From contig JANVFP010000001.1 in the NCBI GenBank assembly GCA_027919835.1, positions 1,426,001 through 1,490,000 on the forward strand: a stretch of 64,000 nt of DNA, written 5' to 3'. Origin of the DNA: Lentinula raphanica (taxonomy: Eukaryota > Basidiomycota > Agaricomycetes > Agaricales > Omphalotaceae). Below are positions 11,412 to 23,643 of the stretch, piece after piece (the stretch's first letter is position 1; every line of letters starts with the position of its first letter). Position numbers and translations under genes: made by a program. Under the pieces are notes generated by a model that saw nothing but the letters and a program-made list of their open reading frames with translations, made no database searches and had not been told where the DNA came from.

Positions 11412-13481
11412 TCATGGAGTTACATTCATCAATGAGTACCTGTAACTCTGCGCATCTTTTCTTCCCCGTTCGACATCTACGCTCATCAAAATCGGTACCG
11501 CTAACCAAATCATGACCACGAGGAAGAAAAAGGCGTAACGAATGTTCCCAGTCAAGTCGGATATCAAGCCAACGATCAGAGGACCGATGAATGAACTCGA
11601 CTTGATCAGACAAAGGAAGTGGGAAATCAGAATAACTAGTCAGTTAAGCATGTAGATAAGAGGACTTGCTTCACTGTACCTTATCAGTAATCGAGAACAA
11701 ACCATACCTACACAACAACGTTCAAGGCAAAATGCGAGGAAATACGGGAAAACACATACCATCTGGCTTCTTCTCCCGGAGGTAGAAATTCCGCGTAGAA
11801 GGCCCGAGCATATCCATTGAAAGCTCCGAGCACAAATCCTAGGCCAGGATAAATTCGTGAATGAAAGTTTTCTGCAGTAGATCAAACGACATACCGAAAT
11901 AAATAGCCAAGCCAAACATCTCTCCTTTGGTAGTCAGTCCCCCGATCCGACCTTGCAAAAAGCTGATGAAGCCGAGGCACCCATAAGCTGGTACCAGAGA
12001 AGCCAAGACCAGAAGTATAAGAAGGATTCGCTGGTTGGACCACCCGTATCGACGTTGCATTCGTGGCCAAAACAAAGACCCTAGGATACCGGACGAGGGG
12101 ACGATGATTCCAATCACGATGAGAGATGATGATTCTATGTTGAGAACGGTCTTTGCAAATAGGATGGCTGTACCCGTGATCGTTGTGAAAGCTGAGAAGC
12201 GGAGAGTGAACTCATAAATCGTTTTTGAACCAACTTTAAATTAGTACCAACCATCTGAGAGTAGGAACCAAGCCGCTAAAAACTTGAACGTGTTCCGCAG
12301 CCGTTTGATCTCACTCCACTTTAGCATCCCTCCCAATCTCTGCCAAGCGGCGACAACCTCTTTCCATAAGCTCCATTTTCCGGCTGCCACAGTTTCCACA
12401 TCTACCCAGACTGCATCTTCGTCATCGATGAGGGCGTTATTCTGTCCACTGGGAAGCCATATGAGAGCTGGGATAGTGAATACGGCCCACCAGATTCCAC
12501 TAAGAAAGATAGCAAGACGAAGAGAGAACGTCGCGCCTTTCATGATTGTAACCGGGATAAGAGCGACGAAAAGCAAGAAGATGCCAGCGCCGTAACCTAG
12601 AGCTATACCAAAGGAAGAGATTCGTGAAGTCGTCCTGGAAAGCTCATCTTCGTATTGAGACTTGAGATTTTGCACTGCTTGTGTCGTTGGACGATGTATC
12701 AATGGTTGATCAATCGCCTCGTGACCATTGTTGTCATCGGTCTCGGTTCCAAGTACAGAAACCGATCCTTCAGCATTCCTGAAGCTTGCGTAGGCTTTCA
12801 CAACTTCCGGTGATTCTTTGGCAAGAGAAGGTAGGTAGGCGTTCATCGCGACCACAGAAGTCCCAAAACCGACATTGGCGATTACGGCCAGAAGAGCAGA
12901 GAGGAACCAAAACGGGGAGTTGGATGATAGTGGTAGGAAAAAAGTTGCAGCTAGGGCACCTGCCCAGGCGCAAGTGAGAAGCAGAATCTTTCGATGAGGT
13001 GCTGCAAGTAGAGTCAGTGTACATAGTTCGTCGTTATAGAGCCAAGGAGACGCACGATGGTCTGCAATCCCTCCCACGGATATCACAGTAAGGGCTTGCA
13101 AAAGTACTGATGCGGAAAAGACGTATAGACTGGAGGACTTTATTATACCCAGAACATGTTCAAAGAGAACGCGAATACGCACCTAAAACTAGCACTGTCG
13201 ATCCAGAACCAGCCAATCTTTACAACGCAACGCCCCGGAGGTGAATCTTCGTTTAGCTTCGAAACAATGGTAGAGCATCTCTCAGTCTTTGCGGGATATA
13301 GATATCCGTTATCTCTTGCGAATTGTTCCAAGCAAATAGGAAGGAAAAGCGTTAGGGATACAATAACGAAGACTTCACTTATACACAAGTCAGCCGACAA
13401 CAGATACGTAGTGACATAGAAATACCTGGCGAAAGCATAACTTAACCAGCCGTAGTATTTCTTTCTAAATTGCGAAAGCAT
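11412..13481 (-). CDS. ATG22: Vacuolar amino-acid effluxer ATG22
   Basis: Eight exons (complement): 13426-13481, 13183-13377, 13056-13129, 12252-13001, 11895-12191, 11760-11838, 11680-11707 and 11412-11600, giving 555 aa. The frame reproduces ATG22 landmarks in order: GWLSYAFASEVFVIVSLTLFLP, LYVFSASVLLQALTVISVGGIAD, NVGFGTSVVAMNAYLP, SRISSFGIALGYGAGI, TITGTAILFAKTVL, YGLFSITDKSSSFIGPL and the final VDVERGRKDA. About twelve hydrophobic segments suggest a major-facilitator fold. The family sits in the vacuolar membrane and exports amino acids freed by autophagy. The loop after the fourth segment (GTETDDNNGHEAID) is probably cytosolic. The SUMO gene lies 238 bp upstream on the same strand. Confidence 0.92.
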
Positions 13482-13718
13482 TTGAGCGCATGTGCATAGT
13501 GGAGGTGTGGATACAAGTTTGGATGTGTGATAAACAAGTTCAACTTGATGTGGTTTTGCTGCACGTGCACGACATTCGACTGAGTTCAACAGGAAAAGGG
13601 GGGCTCATTTAGATTGATGGTAGGGATAATATAGTACTATATGTTGTCGGTTGAGCAAACAATCTGGCATACTGATACAGTGGAGAAAGAGTTACAGACA
13701 ATGGGAACAAAGGGAATA

Positions 13719-14291
13719 TCATCTCGAGTTGTGAAGAATTGGTGAAGAATTGCAACCCCCGATCTGGAGAAATAATCAAAATTCCATGAACGGTCAACTC
13801 CGAAGAATCGAACCACACCTGTTCCAGAAAAGCATCTATGAGGTCGCCGTCTTCCATACCGAGCTATCATCCTTTCAGAATCTGAGTTCATGACAAAGAG
13901 ATTGGGACGCACATTAGCAGGAGTCTGATCTTCTTGTATCCGGACTCCATCGTATGTAAACTTTAATGTCCCTTGACAATCAAACATCAGTTTATGTCTG
14001 TTCAGCGTTGGCGAAAGTCGTTACCAGCCGTCTTATTAAATTTCGTCTAGGGATTGAATTGAAGCATTAGCAAGGGATAGTCGTCAGACATAGCAGTGAC
14101 ACACCTCTGCTGCCTTGAATATCTTCGCAAATTGCATATCTGCCTTGACCTTCACAGTCACGTCTACACGACGAGAACCGCCGTCAATTGTCAATGAAAT
14201 AATTTGATTTCAGGTAGACTTTGAACGCACGATTGCCTTCGAATTGTATTTGAAGATTGAGCTTTGGCTTAACGTCTGGCTCTTGTGACAT
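13719..14291 (-). CDS. SMT3: SUMO (Smt3-type ubiquitin-like modifier)
   Basis: Six small exons (complement): 14231-14291, 14105-14163, 14025-14046, 13913-13971, 13819-13863 and 13719-13763, giving 96 aa. The spliced reading gives the SUMO core: LNLQIQFEGN, VTVKVKADMQFAKIFKAAE, GTLKFTYDGVRIQEDQTPAN, then MEDGDLIDAFLEQIGG. The diglycine is at residues 84-85, followed by an 11-residue tail (CNSSPILHNSR) that a Ulp protease must remove before conjugation. All junctions are GT-AG and in phase. With no single long reading frame, this gene is easily missed by ORF finding. The modifier attaches to lysines of many, mostly nuclear, proteins. The divergent neighbour at 14783 is 491 bp away. Confidence 0.93.
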
Positions 14292-14782
14292 TGTGGCGAA
14301 AACTCAGGTTATTTGGAAGAGAGGATACGGTGCTGAACGCGAGTAGACGCGAATAATGGAGGTGGAGAAAAAGAAAGACGTTCTGACCGTGACACCCACG
14401 CTTGATGCTCCACGTGATCTGTGACAATAGAAATTACGCCATCGCCGTGCCAATAAAGGTCTGTTTATTCTCCTCATCTTCAACTCAGGAGCCGTGGATT
14501 CTCGTGGGTCGATTGTTTCAAGGTCACAAATCCACATCCACAACAATAAAACACCTCTGCGTTGCCAGTGTTGCCTCGTCATGAAACGTTCAGAACAAGA
14601 AGACTATTAGCTGCTTGGACGGTCAAAGTGCTTCCCGACCTCCGCCATGGTCAAAACCTCGGTCAAAGTTGTATTCATGCGAAGGATAAATACTGAGGCT
14701 ACTACTGCTTGATCAAATTTTCCTTCCAACTTTACCGCAGACTCACTTCATATACCATAAACCACATTCTGACAACTACAAA
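14292..14782. other. Divergent promoter region
   Basis: Shared upstream region of SUMO (minus) and the repeat protein (plus). A GATAAATACTGAGG motif near 14686 may be the core promoter of the plus-strand gene. No other gene seen. Confidence 0.4.
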
Positions 14783-16990
14783 ATGTCCGAATCGAAGGAG
14801 AGCACCCCGTTCAGAATTCTCAAGAGACAAACCCGCCGTCTAGCTAACACATTAACCAGCCTGTTTGCTACTCGGCAGGATTCCGACAGCAGTGCGATAT
14901 CATCAACGAGTGATGAAGGTCAGGTCTCGACAAGGTAAGCGTTCGTGTTGAGTCCTTCGCTGACGGTTATGATTTATTCATCTATCTGTGCTTTTCGCTA
15001 GAAATGATCAGTTTTCGATAGAGAACAACGATACTTGTAACGATCAAGACATCAAGACCGGCGATGAAAACGATGACGGGGTAGAATCTCGCAGTGCTAC
15101 CACGGTCCTACAGTCGACTTCATCACTGGGAAATGAAAGGGACACAATATCCCTCCTTATCCAACTGAATAGACACGACGCTTCCGTCGAGGCTCATGCA
15201 CCTCTTGCTGCTCCCTCGGCTTCTATCCACCCTGGCGAGGGAAACCATGGCAAACTTGCGATTGCGGGTACAATCGTTCCTTCTGAGCAAGAAGCTGCAT
15301 CTTCCCTTCATGTTCAATCTGCTCTGGCCACAGATAACGTTGCTTCTACAGATATTGCTGATCCTCATGTTTCAAACGAGGCAAAAGCTGGTTCCTCCAC
15401 TACCTTGCCCGAATCCGACATGACGTTGGATTTGATAATCAACACTGCTGCGAACACGTCCGGAAAGGATCTTACAGAAACCATCCGGACCTTGGCTTTT
15501 ACTTGTCCAGCAGGTTCTGGAAACTCTACCATCGCTCCAGGCATGTCTCTTCCAACGAACCCCGGCGCTGCGCCGGTCTCTGATCTGACGCAATCCCCCA
15601 CCGCTCTTGGTCCAAGCTCTACGGCACAGTCACCTCCCACTCATAGAGGAAAGCCTCGACTGCTGAGTGAGATTGCACGTCTCCCCGCGTTCTACGGCTC
15701 AAATGATTCCGTACGTATGAACTGGAGGGCTGAATACGGACCGTACAGAGGTCAGACCAGTCTTCCGATTTGGGACCCGGTGCTCAAGCAATGGCGACAT
15801 CGAACGTCCATTCGTCCACCTGTCGTCGGTGCTCCTACTCAGATACCAGTACCCGCCCCCGTTTCTCGTTCTAATATTACTACATCTCGCCCAATAACCC
15901 CGATCAATATCCCATCAACAGCATCTGCCGCCCCTGCCTCTGGGGGTTCTTCTGGTCAGAAATATCCAAACGTCCTCAAAGGAAAGGGAAAAGATAAGAC
16001 TCCTCGTAGACATCGTAGTCCGACGAATGCCAAGACCGCACTACTGGGTAATACGAGGTTAAATCAGGATTCAAACGTTAACAGGTTGCGACGAAGCCCA
16101 CGAATCTCAGCTCGCTACGCTCTGACCACAACGAACGCCAGCGCTGCACCAAACCCATCTATTTCTGATCCCACGTTGTCCCAGCCGCTCCTGCTCCTTC
16201 TATGGTGGCTCATACATCTTCTTCTTATAGAGGAAAGTCTCGGCCACTGAAAGAAGTTGCTCGTCTCCCCGCGTTCTACGGCTCGAATGATCTCGTACGC
16301 ATGAACTGGAAGACCGAATACGGACCGTATAGAGGTCAAACCAGTTTTCCAACTTGGGATCCAGTGCTCAAGCAATGGCGACATCAAAAGGCAGTTCATC
16401 CGCCTGTCGTTGGTGCTCCTGCTCGGACCCCAGACCCCGTGCCTGCTTCTTCTCCTCCTCATACAACCACATCTGATCCCACGCACCCAGTCAATATTCT
16501 ATCTACAGCATCTGCCCCTGCAACCTCCGTGGGTTCTCCTGTTCAGAAACTTTCGAAGATACTCAAAGGAAAAGGGAAAGACGTGATTCCTCGTAGACAC
16601 CGTGGCCCGCCGAGCGTCAAGACCGCACTATTAGGCAATCGAGAGTTGAGTCAAAACTTGAGCACTATCAAGTTGCGACGCAGCCCTCGACTCTCATCCC
16701 GCTACACTCAAGTCACCGCGGCCAAGACGGCCTCTATCCCTGCTGCGACTTCCTCAAACATGGCAGAACACATGGCAGCACAAGGGGCCTCTGTCACCAA
16801 ATCTTCCCCGGGCCCTTCTTCCTCTCCGTCTTCGTCCCGTAAACGTCCTAGAGAGGCAGACGGGGAAGAGAGGAACGATGAATCTAAAGATCGTTCGAGT
16901 AAGAAGGCTAAGCGCAGCCGAAACCCTCAAGCAGATGCACGGGCGCAGTTACCCAGTACGAGTAGGAGGAACGCCAGGAAGTCCAGATGA
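14783..16990 (+). pseudogene. Unknown nuclear-type protein with internal duplication, frameshifted
   Basis: Exon 1 is 14783-14934 and exon 2 starts at 15002. The frame stays open to 16250, but after about 16180 the reading becomes leucine-rich nonsense while another frame (to 16990) carries a second copy of the preceding domain. The repeats, about 15640-16140 and 16235-16730, share ARLPAFYGSND.VRMNW, EYGPYRGQTS, WDPVLKQWRH, LKGKGKD, KTALLGN and LRRSPR.S.RY. The lead-in of repeat 2 (ACGTTGTCCCAGCCGCTC) is one base shorter than that of repeat 1 (ACGCAATCCCCCACCGCTC). That base explains the whole frame change. If restored, one protein of about 710 aa would result, Ser/Thr/Pro-rich with basic patches and a KRxR-rich C-terminus. 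Family unknown; nuclear location is inference. Confidence 0.65.
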
Positions 16991-17508
16991 GTTTACTCCA
17001 TTGGCACTCTCAAGCTGCCGTTGTATATTTTGAACAGTCTTATTGTATTTATTCTGAGTACGTAGAGGAATCTGTACTTATCGGACTCGTCTAGTTTTTT
17101 TCTTCATTTTTTACCCAATGGATATCGCCGGGAACAGAGATCGTATCCCAATTTGTTTCAGCATCCACCATCACCTCATCGGTACAAAGAGAGTGAAAAC
17201 CCCGGACGATGTATATGGCCGCCATGCTTGTTTCAACTCCTTCGAGTTTCCGGCTTGCACCTGCTGCCAGTGGTTACTGCTGGTAATGAGCCGGTGATGA
17301 CCTACTTGCAAGCATGTTGCACCTCGTGTGTGGTCTTAAGACACCCCATGATTATCGTTACATGTACATTAGTATACAGACTATAACCACAACATAGTGT
17401 ATCGAGATTCGAAAGCAACTAGAGCATGACGAGAGTTCCAGCCCGAGAGTAAAATTTTAATGAACGCCGCGCGCCATCATTCACCCAACCCAATCAAGCC
17501 CATCGCCA
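16991..17508. other. Convergent intergenic region
   Basis: 3' ends of the repeat protein and the ZIP transporter. No feature recognised. Confidence 0.4.
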
Positions 17509-19451
17509 CTACCCCGGCGAGCAAACTACCCACGGCCAAAACCCTTTTTTAGGCGAGATACCCTCCTCTTCGATATCCGAATCTTCATCGCTGTGACTGT
17601 CAATGAACTCACTTCCGTGTGAATGACCGTGGCCGTGTACACCAGTCCCCGTCCCATGCCCACCCAGGTTTCCAAACACAAAGTCACCTGCCATCATCTC
17701 CACCGTGGCAGCGTAGATGAGCATCCCGGAGGATATGGCTGACATCAAGCCTTGGGTGAGGAGCATGCGTGCTTCGGATGCTGAACGAGAAAGACACAAA
17801 AACGGAGTAGATTCAGTGTATGAGAGTAAGGAAATGACCGGGACATACTTTTGCCTCCTTGCGAAGAGAAAACAAGCATACCCAACGCGATACCCAAAGG
17901 CGTCGTAAGGGCGAATAGGATGGTCAGCACGGGCTGCAGTACCGAGCGATGCGAACCACGAGTGTACCATGATGAGAGAGGCGGCACGAGTCTGCGTGAA
18001 GTCGACAGAGAAGAAGCTCTCGACGCCGAATGAGACTCGTGCAATTCATTTCCGGCCGCAGGTATCGCAGCTATCCGAATCCCTAGACTGAGCCCTTCGA
18101 ATAACTGGTGAAAGATGATGGCAGTGACAAGTGTGGCTAGAAAGGGAAGAATGAGATGCGATGTTTACGGATATCACAAAACATACTGAATTCAGCGCCG
18201 GATGTTATGGACAATGTGAGACCAATTACTAGTGAATGAATCATGATACCAAGCTGCAACACCTGTGACAGTGTACACGCATCGTTAGTGTATGACAACA
18301 ATCATTCGAAAGGACGGTCTGACGTACCAATATACCTACGACCTGTCTTTTCCTACTAAGTACAGGTTGCGGAGACTCTACGTCGACCTGCGACGGTAGA
18401 GCACTCGTGCCGATTTCGTTTCGAACATCCTCAGGGCTCTGCACGACAAGTTTTGATCTTGCCCCTTGCGTTGACGACTCGTCATTCTTCCCGGCCGGAC
18501 ATACGCATACGCACACACAGGAGCCTTTACCTCCCACTAGATGATATTCCCCGTTGTTTAAATGATAGTTGAGATCGTTGATGATATAAAAACAATCATT
18601 GCTCCTCGAATGACGGGGAGAGTTGGTTACAATTGATGAAAGATAGTGCTGCATTCTGGGCGGTGGCCGTATCATTGGTGTGTCGTATGAGTGATGGGAG
18701 TGGATGGAGCCTGACAGAAGATGGGTGCTCTCGTCTACGGAATGCATCTTTCTTGCAGCCGCTCGGCCGTGAGATGCATTTGAGAACTCTGTATAAGACC
18801 GAGAATGCTGTCCGGACGCAGGTGGTTCGTCATCATCACCGGAACTATCCTCGTGTAAATGATCAACATAGGAGGTTGATACATCTGCGGATACCACTAG
18901 TCAATAAGGAGAGTCATGAGTATTTGTGAGCAAACTCGTACATTCAACAAGAAAGATAGTTATGAGCGACGCTAATCTGTTGAACAAAAAGAAAATTAGA
19001 GAAATTGATGACCACGCGCCACAATAGCAATGAGGCAAACATTATGAAGCCCGTTTGTTCGCCAACCCCAGGATAGCGAGACTTGACGATATTCGATGTC
19101 AATGCTTCGAAGGAATCTTGCAGCAAGTGACAGAAGGCTGTTGACAAGATAACTCCTACAGGCGATCGTTCGTATGCGTAGTTGGCTCGCAGCATCGTAA
19201 GGACATCCTACCTGTCCCAAAGTGTTTTCCAATGAAGAACACCAATTTTGGTATAGACAAGGACCGAATCTTTCTGGATAACGCTGGGAACGAAACAGCT
19301 GAATGCGATCATGGTGAGCAACGGTGAGATATCAAATGATCGAACAGAACATACCAAGTAAAGATATAACGAAGATAATTCCCATTGCACCAACATGCTG
19401 GGCTACTCTGCCTGAGCTTAGGTCCATGGGCAAGAATGAAAGGATGCGCAT
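17509..19451 (-). CDS. ZIP-family zinc/iron transporter
   Basis: Eight exons (complement): 19355-19451, 19212-19298, 19041-19155, 18942-18976, 18328-18884, 18187-18262, 17849-18136 and 17509-17780, giving 508 aa. ZIP signatures are clear: FIGKHFGTG, ILSTAFCHLLQDSFEAL, FIIL..LITIFLVEY.STSYVDHL, GIMIHSLVIGLTL, FHQLFEG (HQLFEG at about 332-337) with LGI, and the final segment ATVEMMAGDFVF. ZIP proteins bring Zn2+ or Fe2+ into the cytosol. The variable loop between segments 3 and 4 is long and holds SIHSHHS and CVCVCVC (about 233-239). The C-terminus has an added HGHGHSHG stretch and an acidic tail. These are likely metal-sensing or -binding regions (inference). The exon 3 donor is the weaker GTTTGC. 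Confidence 0.9.
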
Positions 19452-20981
19452 TGGCTGGAGAAATCTGAAAGAACTGAACAGGTGAAGTTTATAAGCCAGT
19501 GACGTACTGGAGAAATTGAGGACCTGTCCGGTCACGTCTTCAGCCAATCAGAATCGTCCCGTTTCAAAGCAATTCGACAGAGGAACCCAGTGTAAGTCAT
19601 AGTAAGTATCAAAAATCTTTGTAACTGTCTGTCCAAACCTGTTCAAACGTTCAAGGTTTACTGATACCTGATATCCTGATACATATTCTTGTATGTAAAG
19701 GCTGTTAAGCTCTTCTTCGAATATCACAGAGTGCTACAGAGTGGCCAACAGGGCCACCGTCTGTCTACCCCAAATCCACTCATATGGAGTCTGGACGGGA
19801 TTCAAGTAATATGAGAGCATGCGATAGAATTTTCCACTCGTGAGTCGTATGGTGAGATGGATAGCGAAGGTGAGTCTACAATGTACATAGAATGAAGAGA
19901 AACGGAAGGGATAGAACCGTACCTCTCAAGGGACATGGATTCTTGAACGCATCAGGATTCTTGAGAACCTCTCCAGTGGTAGTTAAACGTCAGCTACTAG
20001 TAATTGAAAACGTGTACAGCGATATTCCTCGTTCGAGTTACAGCTTGAAGCCTGCTGCTAAAACTAACTGTTTAGGTCTACGGTCCAGTCCTCTCAATAA
20101 CTTAATCGATAATCCAAAAAATTCAAGCTTGATCGAGGGCAGTTAGAGCTCCCTCATTCGCCAGATGATCAAGCACGCGTTGAAAGCATGCTATCACCTC
20201 ATCAAGGATGATGGTTCAAGAGCGGATTTGCCACAAGTCAGCAGACGACTCTACGACCATTTCTACTGACAGCGCAGCAGCCCTCAGCCTGATATGTCAG
20301 CGTATCAGCACAGGTATTTGCTGATACTTCCCTTGTAGTCAGATGGATGCAGTCCAGAGGAGACTGACTCGATACTTGTATCATGAAAGCACATACCATC
20401 TTTGATCTAGGAAGGGAGGAAGGATAAATCATATCGTACCGCATGGTCCAGATGCTGGACGCCACTACAGTTCCAGCTCCCAGAGAACTCTCTCTGGCAA
20501 ACGCTGTTATTTCTTCGAGGCTGACTATGGCAGGTCCCAGACTCGAGGGTCCAGGAACTGAGAGTCCTTGTATTCTAGGTACGTATATCTTCGCGAGGAA
20601 CAGAATCATGCGACATACCAGCTATATTAAGCTACATCTCGGTCGGTAGTACCTGGATGTCACTGCCCGAATGAGCAGTACTTGTTCAAGCCCGTGTTCG
20701 CGATGATGGTGAATGTCCGATAGCATGCGGGGTTCGTCGAGCGCTTGAATTCAATGAATTGTTATTATTTGTGAGCGCCAAAAATCAAGATAGGCGCTCG
20801 ACAAACTTTCATTGTTCTCCGAAACGGTCAACATGTCAAATACGTTGTCAGTATCCCAGATCAGAACAAGGTCTTCCTCTCGAGAGAAGGTCAAAAAGAC
20901 CGCATTCCAACTCCTGTCTTTACTCCTCTCCCACTCTTCTACCCTCCAACCAAGGCCATTCACACTCAACACTCTCTCGCA
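19452..20981. other. 1.5-kb intergenic region, no gene recognised
   Basis: Read on both strands. Only short frames without family signal or plausible splice linkage were found. A few CTGATAC/GTATCAG words recur (19660-19680, 20300-20330). Confidence 0.4.
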
Positions 20982-22135
20982 ATGATTTTCAGCTTATTGT
21001 CCTTCGCTTTACCTACTCTCATCCACGCAGCAACAGTCACATTTCCTCCTACAGTTGGCCTGGGTACGAGTGATGTTCAATACACATCGTCTGCTTCTTC
21101 CTTCGACTCATTGAAGATCCCGAACGTAAACTCGACCACGTATGAGTGGTACTATTTCGATGCCATCTCAGACGACGGTTCTTATTCTGTCGTCGCCACC
21201 TTCTTCGTCGCACCGGACACCGCTTTTCCATTTACTGGAAGTCCTACGATGACTTTGGAGGTTCTGCTGAGTATCCAGACTCCGGATTCGGATGTGTTCT
21301 ATTTGAACGGCGAATTTGCAACGAACGCGCAAGTCACGACGGATGGAGATGGTGCTTCTGGTGTTTGGGAGGGCACCGGTCTTAGCTTCAATGGGAGCTC
21401 GGATATGTCTTCGTATGAGGTTGTTATCAATTCTGCTGATTTGATGGGTGTTACGGGAACAATTTCTATGCAATCTGTGAGTTGTTTAACCCATGTCTTT
21501 CGGATTGAACACTGACTGTCGCTCCGAAGATTGCTCCTGCACATTATCCTTGTACTGCCAATGAAGCTGGAGTCACGATGCAGCTCATGCCCCATGTTGG
21601 ATGGGCCAATGCTATTCCTGATTCTCAAGCTACTGTTCAGCTTGAGATTAACGGGCAGAACGTTTCCTTCACTGGTTCTGGATATCATGATATGGTGAGT
21701 ATATTGTCTTCTCGTCCTATTCGCCCGTTGTTGATGAGTTTCACATCGTACCAGAACTGGGGAGACATACCATTCACAGACGCAGTCGGAACCTGGCATT
21801 GGGGTCACGGCAGACTTGGTCCTTACTCACTCGTCTGGTTCAATGGAACCTCCCAAGACGGATCACCTTTTGCCAGTGGCTATATCTCCATGAACGGAGC
21901 CATACTCGCCACTCAATGTTCTGGTGTCAGCGTAACTGCCACCTCGTCCGGATTCGACATCGAAATTGATCTCGCGGACGAAGGTGTCTTCCAGGCTCAG
22001 TTTTCTACAGATCATGAACTGTTGAGCTTTGACGGTGTCTATTTCCGCTGGTCGGGGAGTCTGGTAGGTGGGATCAGTGGTGATGAGCAGTATACTGGTT
22101 CGGCGATGTTTGATGAGTTTGATTTTTCTAGTTAG
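20982..22135 (+). CDS. Secreted AttH/CrtC-like (Diels-Alderase-like) lipocalin-fold protein
   Basis: Three exons, 20982-21476, 21530-21694 and 21755-22135, giving 346 aa. The N-terminus is a signal peptide (MIFSLLSFALPTLIHA). The mature part has the family signature TYEWYYFDAISDDGSYSVVATFF, a second half starting HYPCTANEAGVTMQL.PHVGWANAIPDS, and W.WGHGRLGPYSLVWFNGTS. This matches the hydroxyneurosporene synthase/AttH double-lipocalin fold, which includes fungal Diels-Alderases and carotenoid hydratases. Many N-x-S/T sites fit secretion. The reaction cannot be predicted: no polyketide or terpene core enzyme lies nearby, which argues against a local biosynthetic cluster. Confidence 0.82.
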
Positions 22136-22440
22136 TTGAAGCTTTCCATTCGTCTTTTCGTCCTGCGTGTTGCATTTCCAAACTTCAATCATGGACATAT
22201 TCGCATTCATATCATACTTATCCTTACTTATTGATAGAGTAATTATTAATTTCGTTCTTCGAAGTTCAATGGACGCACTGGCACGAGTCGCACGACGCCA
22301 TACTCACAAATGTTTTCACGTGAAAGAAGCGTGGCTGCTCCGAGTGCAATGACGGCTTGTTTCCTTCAAGTTCTTGTCTGTTCTTGTCTTCCATCATACC
22401 TCACACAACATATACCTTGTAATCCCTAATTTACCACACC
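22136..22440. other. Short intergenic region
   Basis: 3' end of the lipocalin gene and promoter of the Rab gene. Nothing else seen. Confidence 0.35.
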
Positions 22441-23422
22441 ATGGCTCCCACTGGAACACAATCGACTATCAATGTCAAGTTACTTCTCATAGGCAACTCA
22501 TCAGTAGGAAAAAGCAGTCTCCTACTGAGGTTTTCCGACGAACAATGGCTACCCGAGGACGAAAGTAGTGCAACGATTGGTGTGGATTTCAGGGTGGGTG
22601 GGTGAGATTTCTCAGTCTTATTGGAAAGAGGAGCTGTGTCCCTTGAAGATGGAATGACTGATACAAAGCTATTGCATAGGTTCATCGAATGGATGTGAAC
22701 GGAAAGAAGGTTAAGCTCAGTATCTGGGTGCGTCTTAACATAACATGGACATTGCACTTTTGTTGATATTCCCTTGGTCTCAGGATACAGCGGGTCAAGA
22801 AAGATTTCGTACAATAACATCGTCTTATTATCGTGGCGCTCAAGGAATCATTCTTGGTGGAACCCGTTACTTGTCTTGTCAACATAACATCCATGCTCAT
22901 CCGGACTTTTCATAGTCTACGATGTCTCCTCCCGGGAATCATTCGATGCTCTACCGCGGTGGTACAGTGAACTGGAAACGTACGTTTCAGAGTCTGTCGT
23001 AAAGATTCTTGTGGGGAACAAGGTCGACAAGGTACATTCTGCTTATCCTGTGTCGTCACTTCGACACGCGTTCATGTCCAATCACACCAGGAATTCTCCC
23101 GACAAGTACCAGCAGCTGAAGCTGCGGCGTTTGCCCAACGCATGAATTCGTTGTTTATTGAAGCCTCAGCAAAGACATCAGTGAATGTCCAAGAGACTTT
23201 TCGAGAGGTGGTCGAAAAGATATTAGATACACCGGCTTTATGGGATAACGGAGCATCCAAGGTTAGCTGGCTGTCAAGAAGTTTGCTCACTTTTGCTGAT
23301 CTGGGTCTCATATGCGACAGGCTCAAAGAACCGACGGAGGTCGAGGAGGCGTTCCGGGAGGTGTTCAAGTCGTAGGTCTTTCAGATGAGCAGGCTGAACA
23401 AGGAGGAAGTTGTTCATGTTGA
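22441..23422 (+). CDS. RAB18: Rab18-type small GTPase
   Basis: Six exons: 22441-22593, 22680-22727, 22784-22856, 22916-23031, 23091-23261 and 23321-23422, giving 220 aa. All GTPase boxes are present: P-loop GNSSVGKSS, effector region [21 protein letters not shown] and [27 protein letters not shown] and the [15 protein letters not shown] region are closest to Rab18. The C-terminus GGSCSC offers a C-x-C double geranylgeranylation site. Rab18 works at the ER, lipid droplets and retrograde trafficking. No membrane segment, as expected for a prenylated GTPase. Confidence 0.92.
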
Positions 23423-23643
23423 ATAGAGAGCCTGGATTAGAATTTTCTACAGCTTTCGAAAGAATACACGCACGACAACCTTATGACTGGAATGACTTTT
23501 CTATACTTACTATATACTTCTCTTTGTACAGCCGTCACTAGTTATCTTCTCCTCTTGCTTCCAGCTTTGGGCACGCGAGCACACTCGATACATAATTCAA
23601 ATGACTTTGCTCCTCAGTAAACGTCACTTTTTCTCTCCACACC

